From: Candidatus Lucifugimonas marina
GTDB lineage: Bacteria; Chloroflexota; Dehalococcoidia; Lucifugimonadales; Lucifugimonadaceae
DNA: 64,000 nt
NCBI GenBank assembly: GCA_029593915.1
Contig: CP046147.1
Location: forward strand, 372,001-436,000
Reading direction: 5' to 3'
In this document: positions 42,560 through 50,713 of the stretch, piece by piece
How positions within the stretch are numbered: the first letter of the stretch is position 1
How the letters are laid out: the number at the start of each line of letters is the position of its first letter
Translations under genes and position numbers: made by a program
The notes under the pieces: generated by a model
The model's database searches: none
What the model saw: the letters and a program-made list of their open reading frames with translations, nothing else
What the model was told of the DNA's origin: nothing

Positions 42560-44089
42560 CTACTGAGCTACTTCGATTGACCTTGATTCCCTGATTACTA
42601 CTACCTTGATTTGGCCAGGGTAGGCGAGGGTTTCTTCGATCTTGGCTACGATGTCTCGGGCAAGAGTGGCGGCGGTTACATCATCGACGTTTTCCGGGTC
42701 GACCAGTACTCGCACTTCACGTCCTGCCTGAATAGCGTAGACACGTTCTACACCATCGAATCCACGAGCCACTTCTTCAAGTGCTTCGAGTCTCTGGATG
42801 TAGTTTTCGACCGTGTCGTGGCGAGCTCCAGGTCTTGCTGCACTAATTGCATCAGCTGCCGCAACCAAGAACGATTCGACCGTTGTCATTTCTCGGTCGT
42901 GGTGTTCTCGAATCGCCGTAACTACACGGTCTTTCTGACCGTATCGCTTCGCAACGTCGGCACCGATCTCGGCGTGAGGTCCATCGACCTCGTGCGTGAG
43001 AGCTTTACCGATGTCGTGCAAGAATCCAGCAGTTTTTGCAATCTGAGGATTAGCTCCGATTTGGGAAGCGAGGATTCCCGCAGCGAGACCAACTTCAACC
43101 GAGTGCTGCAGTACGTTTTCGCCATAGCTGTAGCGGTACTTTAGTCGGCCAACAAGTTTGACCAGTTCAGGGTGCAGACCTTTTACGTCGGCATCGAACA
43201 TGGCTTTTTGGCCGGCTTTACGAACGGTTTCGTCGACTTCGGTACGTGCTTTTTCGACCGATTCTTCGATTCGAGCAGGGTGAATCCTGCCATCTTGAAT
43301 TAGTCGATCAAGTGCGATTCGAGCGACTTCGCGTCGAATCGGATCAAAGCATGAAATCGTGATTGCTTCGGGCACATCGTCGATGATTAGGTCGACACCT
43401 GTTGCAGCCTCGATGGCTCTGATGTTTCGACCCTCACGACCGATGAGCCGTCCCTTCATTTCGTCGTTTGGCAACGAAATGCTGGTTACTGTTGCTTCTG
43501 AAACGACTTCGGCCGCGAGTCGCTGCATACTTGCAGCAAGAATAACGCGAGCTTTATCGTCAGCTTCGTCCTGAGCCTCTAGTTCTGCATCCCTGTAACG
43601 GCGTGCAAGTTCGAACTGGATATCTTCTTCAGCTTGGTCGAGCAGTTGTTGCCTGGCATCGGCTACGGAAAGACCAGAAATAGTTTCGAGTCGTTCACCA
43701 GCCTGTTGTCTCAACTCTTCAATTGCCGATTGTTCGTCGGCTATTTGGTTTTGTTGATTTTTTAGACTAGATTCAAGTTCTTTTACTGAATCTGTTCTAC
43801 CTTGCAGAGTTTCTTCTCGTGCTTCGAGTCGACTCTGTTGGCGTTGAATTTCTAACTTCTGCTCGTTGAGCTTTGCTTCCGCATCGCTGCGTACTTGAAG
43901 CGCTTGCTCTTTTGCTTCGAGAAGAATCTCCTTGCTTCGAGCGTTTGAACGACGCATCTGTTGTGCAGATGCCTCTTCGACAGCTCGTTGTGATTTTGCC
44001 GATAAGAGGTTGTGGAGTTGAAAGCCAATTGCGCCACCAACTACAACCGAAACTAGGGCTACTAGGACGGCTATGAGGATGTTGTCCAT
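42560..44089 (-). CDS. rny: Ribonuclease Y
   Basis: A 509-residue endoribonuclease anchored in the membrane that starts mRNA decay. Residues 3-25 are the membrane helix. A long coiled coil rich in Glu, Gln, Arg and Ala runs to about 190. A KH domain follows (SLPNDEMKGRLIGREGRNIRAIEAATGV in part), then the HD domain with FLHDIGKALTHEVDGPHAEIGADV (catalytic His-Asp) and REHHD. AGGAGGG lies a few bases upstream of the ATG. It heads the leftward block and is followed by ymdB as in Firmicutes. Confidence 0.96.
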   Translation of the reverse strand: MDNILIAVLVALVSVVVGGAIGFQLHNLLSAKSQRAVEEASAQQMRRSNARSKEILLEAKEQALQVRSDAEAKLNEQKLEIQRQQSRLEAREETLQGRTDSVKELESSLKNQQNQIADEQSAIEELRQQAGERLETISGLSVADARQQLLDQAEEDIQFELARRYRDAELEAQDEADDKARVILAASMQRLAAEVVSEATVTSISLPNDEMKGRLIGREGRNIRAIEAATGVDLIIDDVPEAITISCFDPIRREVARIALDRLIQDGRIHPARIEESVEKARTEVDETVRKAGQKAMFDADVKGLHPELVKLVGRLKYRYSYGENVLQHSVEVGLAAGILASQIGANPQIAKTAGFLHDIGKALTHEVDGPHAEIGADVAKRYGQKDRVVTAIREHHDREMTTVESFLVAAADAISAARPGARHDTVENYIQRLEALEEVARGFDGVERVYAIQAGREVRVLVDPENVDDVTAATLARDIVAKIEETLAYPGQIKVVVIRESRSIEVAQ

Positions 44090-44251
44090 CCGTGCCCTCC
44101 TGAGCCAATGAGTATTTTATTTTTCTTTAAGTTTTCTGCGGTTGACGTGGCGAACTGCCTCGCTCCGCGAGTGAATGGTAAGTTCGCCAGCAGTTTCGTG
44201 CAAGGAGTTGAACTGGAAATCCGGTTCAAGCGGCAAAATTCTATGCACAAA

Positions 44252-44283
44252 AAAGCGCCGCAACCAAATGGCTGCGGCGCTTT
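44252..44283 (-). terminator. Rho-independent terminator of rplY
   Basis: AAAGCGCCGCA, a 10-base loop, TGCGGCGCTTT: an 11-bp stem. Read on the minus strand it is followed by TTTTTTG, and it lies 50 bases past the rplY stop. Confidence 0.85.
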
Positions 44284-44333
44284 CGAATTTCTTATTGCTA
44301 AGACTGCTTCGAGGAAGCGGAGAGCAGAACGAT

Positions 44334-45011
44334 CTACTCTTCTTCTCCGTCGGCCGACTCTTGTGAGTCCCCGTCGGCAGTATCTTCGCTGTCGCCTTCT
44401 TCGCGTTCAGCGGCTTCGGCTGCGGCATCATCATCAGCTGATACACGTGGTGGCTGAATCCAAGCGATTCGATCATCGTCAGGACCAGCGAGTGTGACTC
44501 CAGCAGGGAGTTTTACTTCGCCTGAAGTGATAGCGGAGTCGATTTCCATGAGTCCGGAACAGTCGACAACGATTTCGTTTGGAACATCGAACGGCTTTGC
44601 TCGAACGAGAATTTCAAACGATCCCTGAGTAACAACACCAGCACCACCGGCAGTGCCGGGAGCCTCTTCCTGTCCTGAAAGTACAACTGGAACAGGAGTT
44701 TCAACTTCCTGCTGTACGTCGACTCGCTGGAAGTCAACGTGCTGAACGTCTCCAGAAACGGCGTGTCGCGCGATTTCTCGAACGATTGTCACAGTGTCTT
44801 TTCCACCGGAAACCTGAAGGGTTACTGGAGTGGTTCGTCCTGCGGCTCGGAGTACGGCGATAAGCTCCTTGAGGTCAGCCTGAAGCGACTCGGAGTCTTC
44901 GTTGAGACCGTACATGTGAATGGGAGCGATTCCCTGGCGTCGTAGCGCTCGGTTCTTTTTGCCGAGTGCAGTTCGTACATCAACTTTGAGTGTTATCGCG
45001 TCCATAGCCAT
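44334..45011 (-). CDS. rplY: 50S ribosomal protein L25 (TL5/CTC form)
   Basis: A 225-residue long-form L25. The N-terminal 5S-rRNA-binding domain (ITLKVDVRTALGKKNRALRRQGIAP) is followed by the TL5-type beta domain (HVDFQRVDVQQEVETPVPVVL) and an acidic tail rich in Asp, Glu and Ala at the end, which varies between species. ATG 45011 is preferred, with GGGAG 9 bases upstream; ATG 45020 and 45005 are the alternatives. A clear terminator follows. Confidence 0.95.
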   Translation of the reverse strand: MAMDAITLKVDVRTALGKKNRALRRQGIAPIHMYGLNEDSESLQADLKELIAVLRAAGRTTPVTLQVSGGKDTVTIVREIARHAVSGDVQHVDFQRVDVQQEVETPVPVVLSGQEEAPGTAGGAGVVTQGSFEILVRAKPFDVPNEIVVDCSGLMEIDSAITSGEVKLPAGVTLAGPDDDRIAWIQPPRVSADDDAAAEAAEREEGDSEDTADGDSQESADGEEE

Positions 45012-45367
45012 TGCGATCATCTCCCGTGTTCTGGATTGGGGACCGAAAACCGGTCTTACCTACTAGTAAATTTTTTTCTTGAGTTGCACTGAGAATTCTG
45101 TTTGCTCGTGCGCACAGCTATTAACAGTACCACTAAGTCAGAGATTCGCACTTCTTTATTGGAACCACACTCATTGTCCGCCGATTCGACCATTACGGTC
45201 TCGTAGAAATGTTTACTCACGAGGTCAGGAAACGCTTCCGAGTGATACAATTGCGGGGTGGGAACGTTCAATTTGAATTGAACTTGTCTCGGATGTGGGC
45301 GCAATTGCCGGAATTCGGCTTTTACGAATCGCTTCGCTCTGAAGATTGACTAGACGGAGATCTGATC
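45012..45367. other. Divergent regulatory region between rplY and the Rrf2 gene
   Basis: This stretch of 356 bases has no convincing gene. It must hold the promoters of rplY (leftward) and of the Rrf2-type regulator (rightward), and it contains the palindrome at 45266-45283. A+T-rich runs (TAAATTTTTTTC at 45066-45077) are nearest to rplY. Confidence 0.5.
45266..45283. promoter_or_regulatory. Candidate operator palindrome upstream of the Rrf2 gene
   Basis: GTTCAATT-TG-AATTGAAC is a perfect 8-bp inverted repeat around a 2-base centre, 85 bases before the Rrf2 start codon. The size fits a site for a dimeric regulator. TTGAAC at its right edge could double as a -35 hexamer, which would make binding repressive. 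Self-regulation by the Rrf2 protein is inferred. Confidence 0.5.
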
Positions 45368-45811
45368 ATGCTTGTGCCGATGAAGGTGGACTACGGGGTT
45401 AGAACCCTGGTTTATCTCGCGCAACAGGATGAATCGGAATTCACTTCTACATCCGACATCGCTCGTGCTCAGCATATTCCTGAGCCCTACCTATTGAGAA
45501 TTTGCTCAGAACTTCAAAAATCTGGGCTCATCGAATCTCGTAGAGGGCCACAGGGAGGTCACAAGCTTGCAAAAGCATCCGATGAGATATCGGTAAGTGA
45601 CGTCGTAAATTCGGTCGACTATTCCTTAGCTCCTATCGACTGCGTCGAAGAGCCAGATGGCTGTAGGCTCTCTGGGGCTTGTTCGCAGCGCGAGCTCTGG
45701 AGTGATGTCGAGATGATGCTGCTAGAGCACTTGAGCAAAGTAAGAATCAGTGAATTGATGAACCAGCAGATGTCTATGGCACCTGCTGCACCAGTCAAGA
45801 CAACTTTCTAG
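45368..45811 (+). CDS. Rrf2-family regulator, probable Fe-S or cysteine-linked sensor
   Basis: A 147-residue Rrf2 protein. The N-terminal winged helix (MKVDYGVRTLVYLAQQ, TSTSDIARAQHIPEPYLLRICSEL and GLIESRRGPQGGHKLA in sequence) is followed by three Cys in the spacing C-x6-C-x5-C (residues about 92-105), like the cluster-binding loops of IscR and NsrR, then LWSDVEMMLLEHLSKVRISEL. It may sense iron-sulfur status, nitric oxide or cysteine. GGAGA lies upstream of ATG 45368; ATG 45380 is possible. MoeB and cysteine synthase genes follow, so sulfur control is plausible. Confidence 0.9.
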   Translation: MLVPMKVDYGVRTLVYLAQQDESEFTSTSDIARAQHIPEPYLLRICSELQKSGLIESRRGPQGGHKLAKASDEISVSDVVNSVDYSLAPIDCVEEPDGCRLSGACSQRELWSDVEMMLLEHLSKVRISELMNQQMSMAPAAPVKTTF

Positions 45812-46040
45812 CAAGTTCCGGTTGCTGACTCGATTATGAGTTGCATCTGGAGCTTCTGAACTGAATCTAATTGCACAATTAGCCGCTTGAATTCGCTTGT
45901 CGGCGCGCCATGCTTCAATTATTTGATGACGAAATGGCGATTTGCGTTGATTAGCGGAGTAGAATTGATAGGTATTGCTCCGATAGAACTCGAAATTACG
46001 GGTATCTGATCGGATATGAACAAGAGGAATTTTTAGGGAC

Positions 46041-46898
46041 ATGGCAGAGACCAACGGCTTGACGCCACTCACGCCCGGACAGGTACAGCGATACAGTCGC
46101 CACTTGATCATGGATGGTGTAGGTAGCGTAGGCCAGCGAAAAATGATCGATTCGAAGGTGCTGATTGTCGGCGCTGGTGGACTTGGTTCACCGATTGCGT
46201 TGTACTTGGCACTTGCTGGAATTGGAACAATCGGTATCGTCGATTTCGACACCGTTGATGTTTCGAACCTGCAACGACAGATTCTGCATACTGACGGTGA
46301 CGTTGGACGACCTAAGGTTGTTTCAGCTCGGGAGACGCTTGAGGCGCACAACCCGGAAGTCAACGTTATTACGCACGAAGAGCCGATCAACTCCGACAAC
46401 GCGATGGACATCATCCCCAACTACGACATCATCGTAAACGGGGCGGACAACTTCGCCACTCGATATCTTGTAAACGATGCTGCATACCTGGCTGGCAAGC
46501 CGCTTGTCGATGGCGCCATTTTGGTGTTCGACGGGCAGGCGACTACGTATCAGCCTGGTAGTGGTTGCTACCGCTGCATGTTCCCAGATCCTCCACCTCC
46601 GGGTGAAGTTCCGAACTGTTCAGAAGCTGGCGTTATTGGCGCACTTCCTGGACTGGTTGGTTCGATTCAGGCGCTTGAAGTCATCAAGCTCGCAATGGGT
46701 GTTGGTGAGACACTCACGAGCCGAATGCTCTTGATTGACGCACTGACAATGGACTTCCGCGAAATTAAGATTCGCAAGAACCCAGATTGCAAACTTTGCG
46801 GAGATAACCCGGAAGTCACAGAATTGATCGACTACGAGATTTTCTGCGGCATTCTCCCTCCTGTTACAGTTGAAGAACAGATGGTGTGGGCCGATTAA
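46041..46898 (+). CDS. moeB: MoeB/ThiF-type sulfur-carrier adenylyltransferase
   Basis: A 285-residue E1-like enzyme that adenylates the C-terminus of a sulfur-carrier protein. IVGAGGLGSPIALYL is the ATP site, DFDTVDVSNLQRQILH the adjoining helix, NGADNFATRYLVND the catalytic Asp region. CYRCMFPD and CKLCG form the zinc site. It lacks the C-terminal rhodanese domain of MoeZ. The partner carrier (MoaD, ThiS or CysO) is not in the window. GAGGA and AGGGA precede the ATG. Followed by cysteine synthase. Confidence 0.9.
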   Translation: MAETNGLTPLTPGQVQRYSRHLIMDGVGSVGQRKMIDSKVLIVGAGGLGSPIALYLALAGIGTIGIVDFDTVDVSNLQRQILHTDGDVGRPKVVSARETLEAHNPEVNVITHEEPINSDNAMDIIPNYDIIVNGADNFATRYLVNDAAYLAGKPLVDGAILVFDGQATTYQPGSGCYRCMFPDPPPPGEVPNCSEAGVIGALPGLVGSIQALEVIKLAMGVGETLTSRMLLIDALTMDFREIKIRKNPDCKLCGDNPEVTELIDYEIFCGILPPVTVEEQMVWAD

Positions 46899-46906
46899 TC
46901 GGCCGG

Positions 46907-46938
46907 CGCATCGCCACTGATTCGTCGGTGGCGATGCG
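46907..46938 (+). terminator. Hairpin between moeB and cysK
   Basis: CGCATCGCCAC, a 10-base loop, GTGGCGATGCG: an 11-bp perfect stem just after the moeB stop. No T run follows, so it may be a partial stop, a processing site or an attenuator rather than a full terminator. Confidence 0.5.
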
Positions 46939-47003
46939 TAACTAACCCAGCTCAAGTTCTGGTCGCAATACCCAGTAGATAAACACTCACGAAAGATATT
47001 TTC

Positions 47004-47981
47004 TTGGCATCAACTCTTGTCGCGCCGTTCTCGGCGGTAAAAGCAGACGCACTACAAGCCATTGGCAATACGCCGTTGGTAGATGTGTCGATCCTGAGTC
47101 CTGACCCCAAGATCAAAATCTACGGCAAGCTCGAATCGGTGAACCCAACAGGTTCGGTAAAAGATCGCGCTGCTCGATCATTGATTCAAACTGCCGAAGA
47201 TGAAGGCAAAATCAAACCGGGTGACACGATTCTCGAAGCTACTTCGGGTAATACGGGACTCGGATTGGCGATGATAGGTCGAATCAAGGGCTACAACGTA
47301 AAAGTTGTGATGCCTGCGAGTGTTCCGCCAGAACGTGTGAACCTTCTTCAAGCCTTTGGTGCTGAAGTAATCCTTTCGCACAAAGACAAAGGCACGAACG
47401 AATCGATCATCGTTGCGAAGCAACTCGCTGAAGACAACCCTTCGTATTACATGCCGTTCCAGTACGGAAATCAGGCAAACCCTAACGCTCACTACACGAC
47501 AACCGGTCCTGAGATCGCTCGTGACATGCCAGACGTCGACGCATTCGTTGCTGGTCTTGGAACGGGCGGAACTCTGATGGGCGTGGGTAAGGCTCTGCGA
47601 GAGCACAACCCCGACGTTGAGATTGTGGCGACTGCTCCGCACCCTGACGACAAGGTGCAGGGTTTGCGTTCGATCGAACACGGATTTATTCCGCCGATTC
47701 TTGATCTCGACAAGCTCGATGGTCGAATTCTCGTAGACGGTGAAGAAGCGTTCTACTGGACCCGTCGATTGCTTACCGATGCAGGCTACTTTGTTGGTGT
47801 TTCCTCGGGTGCCACTTTTGCAACTGCACGTAAGATCGCTCAGAAGTGGTCGAAAGAAGGCCGAGAAGGCAAGATCGTTGCGATGTTTGCTGATGGCGGA
47901 TGGAAGTATCTTTCGACCGGCATATACGGCGAAGATTTCAAATTCAAGCAGTCAGAGATCGAAGGCAAGACCTGGTGGTAG
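47004..47981 (+). CDS. cysK: Cysteine synthase (PLP-dependent, CysK/CysM type)
   Basis: A 325-residue fold-type II PLP enzyme. PTGSVKDRAA carries the Lys that binds PLP, EATSGNTGLGLAMIG the substrate loop, GTGGTLMGVGKAL the phosphate-binding glycines, and GVSSGATFATA the Ser near the PLP nitrogen. It makes cysteine from O-acetylserine (or O-phosphoserine or a related donor) and sulfide or a sulfur carrier. The start is TTG 47004 with a weak GAAAGA upstream. The link to moeB leaves open a carrier-protein-dependent sulfur supply. A terminator follows. Confidence 0.9.
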   Translation: MASTLVAPFSAVKADALQAIGNTPLVDVSILSPDPKIKIYGKLESVNPTGSVKDRAARSLIQTAEDEGKIKPGDTILEATSGNTGLGLAMIGRIKGYNVKVVMPASVPPERVNLLQAFGAEVILSHKDKGTNESIIVAKQLAEDNPSYYMPFQYGNQANPNAHYTTTGPEIARDMPDVDAFVAGLGTGGTLMGVGKALREHNPDVEIVATAPHPDDKVQGLRSIEHGFIPPILDLDKLDGRILVDGEEAFYWTRRLLTDAGYFVGVSSGATFATARKIAQKWSKEGREGKIVAMFADGGWKYLSTGIYGEDFKFKQSEIEGKTWW

Positions 47982-48033
47982 CCGCCTGAGCTCACTATCG
48001 CCGCCCAAACGGGCGTAAATAACGTTACTATCA

Positions 48034-48067
48034 CGACCCCCAGTCGAATTTGGCTGGGGGTCGTTTT
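48034..48067 (+). terminator. Rho-independent terminator of cysK
   Basis: CGACCCCCAG, a 10-base loop, CTGGGGGTCG then TTTT: a 10-bp G+C-rich stem 52 bases past the cysK stop. It shows that an upstream reading of the following amidase frame (from 48050) is not the true start. Confidence 0.85.
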
Positions 48068-48103
48068 GTAGTGCCATTGGCACGATTGCTTGAGGGCGAT
48101 GTT

Positions 48104-49546
48104 TTGTCAGATAGTTCTTTGAGTCCGAGCGAAAAATCGGAACTGGTATTTAAGTCGGCCCGCGAGCAGGCAAAGTTGATCGCTGATGGCGAGATTTTGT
48201 CGGAAGAGCTTGTAAATGCTCATCTCGATCAGATCGAACGAGTCAATCCGGCTGTAAATGCCATGGTCACCATGGGTGCGGAATCGGCTCTGAAGCAAGC
48301 CTGCGAAGCAGATATGGCTCGCATGGCTGGCGAAGAGATGGGGCCGTTATACGGACTTCCGATTGCGGTTAAGGACCTGCAAAACACAAAAGGGATACTT
48401 ACGACTCACGGATCGCCCATATATGCCGAAAACATTCCAACAAGCGATGCGTTGATTGTTGAACGGGTGAAAAAAGCCGGCGCCATTGTCATCGGCAAAT
48501 CGAACACTCCTGAGTTCGGGGCGGGTTCGCAGACCTTCAATGCAGTATTTGGCTCGACCAAGAATCCGTACGACGTTTCGAAAACCTGTGGTGGGAGTTC
48601 AGGTGGTGCTGGAGTGGCTCTGGCGACTGGTATGACCACTATCGCCACGGGGTCTGATCTTGGTGGTTCGCTTAGGAACCCAGCTGCGTGGTCGAACGTT
48701 GTAGGCATTCGACCTTCTCCGGGTAGGGTCCCCGCGGTTGGCAGCGATTTAGGATGGTCGACTCTTTCGACTGACGGTCCGATGGGGCGCACGGTTGACG
48801 ATGTCGCACTTCAGCTAAGCGTGATGGCAGGAGATGACCCGCGTTCGCCATTGTCGCTACGAGAGTCAGCAACCGGCTATGCTGGATCGCTTGAACGTGA
48901 TTTCAAGGGAGTTCGTATCGCTTGGAGCAAGGATTTGGGTGGTCGGCCAATCGATGCTGAGAATAGCCGAGTGACCGAAGCTCAAAAGCATGTGTTCGAA
49001 GATTTAGGTTTGATCGTTGAAGATGATGAGCCTGATCTTTCTTCAACAGATGAAATTTTCCAAGTGCTGCGGGCTTACAGCTTCGCAATTAAGCACGAAG
49101 GTCACCTGAGGGATCATCCCGAGCTGCTCAAAGAGACGGTTCGCTGGAACGCCGAACAAGGACTGAAGCAATCGGCTATCGATGTTGCGCACGCTGAAGA
49201 GCTTCGCACTCGATTGTGGGAGCAGCTGCTGTTGTTCTTCGACAAGTACGAGTTCTTAGCGTTGCCGGTTACATCAGTTCCGCCATTCTCTATAGATCTT
49301 GAGTATCCGACCGATATCAATGGTGTTGAGCCTGAGACTTATCTCGACTGGATGTGGCCGTGCTACACCATTTCGGTAACAGGTCTACCGGCGATGTCGG
49401 TTCCGGCAGGGTTCACTAAGGATGGCTTGCCAGTTGGATTGCAGCTGGTGGGGCGACCCCGTGACGAGATGGGCTTGTTGCAACTGGCAAGTGCGTTCGA
49501 AGGCGAGACGAATTTTTATAAGCAGCGACCGGGTGTTGTTGGGTAG
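48104..49546 (+). CDS. Amidase-signature family amidase
   Basis: About 480 residues with the amidase signature: the catalytic Lys in GLPIAVKDLQ, the cis-Ser and nucleophile Ser in GGSSGGAGVALATGMTTIATGSD with GGSLRNPAAW. The end, with LPAMSVPAGFTKDGLPVGLQLVG, is typical. It hydrolyses amides to acids and ammonia; related proteins act on nitrile-derived amides or aryl amides, and one branch is GatA, but gatB and gatC are not nearby. TTG 48104 is chosen for its GAGGG 7 bases upstream; longer frames run back into the cysK terminator. Confidence 0.88.
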   Translation: MSDSSLSPSEKSELVFKSAREQAKLIADGEILSEELVNAHLDQIERVNPAVNAMVTMGAESALKQACEADMARMAGEEMGPLYGLPIAVKDLQNTKGILTTHGSPIYAENIPTSDALIVERVKKAGAIVIGKSNTPEFGAGSQTFNAVFGSTKNPYDVSKTCGGSSGGAGVALATGMTTIATGSDLGGSLRNPAAWSNVVGIRPSPGRVPAVGSDLGWSTLSTDGPMGRTVDDVALQLSVMAGDDPRSPLSLRESATGYAGSLERDFKGVRIAWSKDLGGRPIDAENSRVTEAQKHVFEDLGLIVEDDEPDLSSTDEIFQVLRAYSFAIKHEGHLRDHPELLKETVRWNAEQGLKQSAIDVAHAEELRTRLWEQLLLFFDKYEFLALPVTSVPPFSIDLEYPTDINGVEPETYLDWMWPCYTISVTGLPAMSVPAGFTKDGLPVGLQLVGRPRDEMGLLQLASAFEGETNFYKQRPGVVG

Positions 49547-49595
49547 TTTTTTTCATTGGGAAGAAAAGGCATGTCGTGACTAATTGGCGACCGAC

Positions 49596-49732
49596 TTCCC
49601 GACCGCAGCGATAGCGGAGTGGAGGGATCTCGCTGCCTTGATTGCAAAGCAAGCAAGCTTGCGTAAACTGCGTGCTCATTAGCGATTGTGGGCGCTGGAG
49701 GTCCCTCGACTTCGAGGACTCCGCTCGGGAAA
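49596..49732. repeat. MITE-like element with imperfect terminal inverted repeats
   Basis: The left arm TTCCCGACCGCAGCGATAGC (continuing to 49630) and the right arm from AGGTCCCTC at 49699 to CTCGGGAA at 49732 are imperfect inverted copies of about 34 bases: both contain TTCCCGA, GCGGAGT and GAGGGA(T/C)CT when read inward. The total is 137 bases with no gene. A related arm lies at 38862-38901. It sits directly upstream of an SDR gene. Confidence 0.6.
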
Positions 49733-49773
49733 TCTGTTGTGGGCAGTCGGTAAGCAAAAAAGGAAGAATTCTC

Positions 49774-50574
49774 GTGGACTTAAAACTTCTTGGTAAGCGT
49801 GCGATTGTTACTGGCGGGAGCCGTGGAATCGGTAAAGCCATTGCTCGAATTTTGGCTGAAGAGGGCGTGTCGGTCGTAATTTCCGCACGTGGCAAAGAAG
49901 CGCTCGATCAGACCGCTGACGAACTCACTAATGAAACCGGTTCGATTGTCGCTGGAGTTGTTGCCGATACTGGTTCCGATGACAGCGTGCGCAACCTAAT
50001 TGCCGAAGCTAAAGCAATTCTCGGCGGTGTCGACATTCTGGTGAACTGTGCTGCACGACCCGGTGGTCAAAGTACGGTTCCGACACTCGCTGGTGTAACA
50101 ACAGAAGAGTTCAACGACCACATGAACGTGAAGGTTATGGGCTACCTGCGTTGTGCGAGGGAAGTTGCTCCCCTGATGACTGAACAAGGCTGGGGGCGAA
50201 TAATCAACATCTCGGGATTGGCATCACGCAGCACCGGCACCGTTGTTGGATCAATGCGAAACGTGGCGGTTTCGGCGATGACCAAGAACCTCGCTGATGA
50301 GCTAGGACCTCACGGTGTGAACGTCACTGTGATTCATCCCGGCCTGACTCGAACTGAAGCGACCGAAGGCGTAATCGCAAAACGGGCTGCGGCTGAGGGC
50401 ATAAGCGAGGATGAAGTCGAGAGCAAAATGGCTCAGCGCAACTCGTCGCGAACGATCATCGATTCTTCAGATATTGCCTACGTCGTTGCCATGCTCGCTT
50501 CGCCACTTTCGATTGCTATCAACGGAGATGGCATTGCTGCTGGCGGTGGCGTGGGTAGCGCGATTTACTACTAG
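49774..50574 (+). CDS. Short-chain dehydrogenase-like protein without the usual Tyr-Lys pair
   Basis: A 266-residue SDR fold with an intact cofactor motif TGGSRGIG (about 14-21), NCAARPGG in place of NNAG, and an active-site-like Ser in INISGLASRS. Where the family has Tyr-x3-Lys, the sequence reads GSMRN, so both catalytic residues appear replaced. It may use other residues, or act as a binding or regulatory protein. GTG 49774 has AGGAAG upstream; the longer frame reads through the repeat element. Followed by two hydroxypyruvate-isomerase-like genes. Confidence 0.85.
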   Translation: MDLKLLGKRAIVTGGSRGIGKAIARILAEEGVSVVISARGKEALDQTADELTNETGSIVAGVVADTGSDDSVRNLIAEAKAILGGVDILVNCAARPGGQSTVPTLAGVTTEEFNDHMNVKVMGYLRCAREVAPLMTEQGWGRIINISGLASRSTGTVVGSMRNVAVSAMTKNLADELGPHGVNVTVIHPGLTRTEATEGVIAKRAAAEGISEDEVESKMAQRNSSRTIIDSSDIAYVVAMLASPLSIAINGDGIAAGGGVGSAIYY

Positions 50575-50713
50575 TTGAGGTGCTGGGCGACTGAATTGCC
50601 CATTCTGCAAGTATGATTGTGTAGCTTTGGCACGCAGGTAGAAAAATCTTCGTGCTGGAAAACGACGATCAATCCTCTCTATTAGTAGAGAGATGTACGG
50701 AGAATCAGGCCAG

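Noticed and set aside
48050..48103. Longer amidase frame from 48050
   Set aside because: It begins inside the cysK terminator stem; TTG 48104 has a good ribosome-binding site.
48104..49546. GatA subunit of the tRNA amidotransferase
   Set aside because: No gatB or gatC nearby, and the sequence outside the signature is closer to general amidases.
49642..49773. N-terminal extension of the SDR gene
   Set aside because: It is translated repeat DNA; GTG 49774 has AGGAAG upstream and starts at the usual SDR position.
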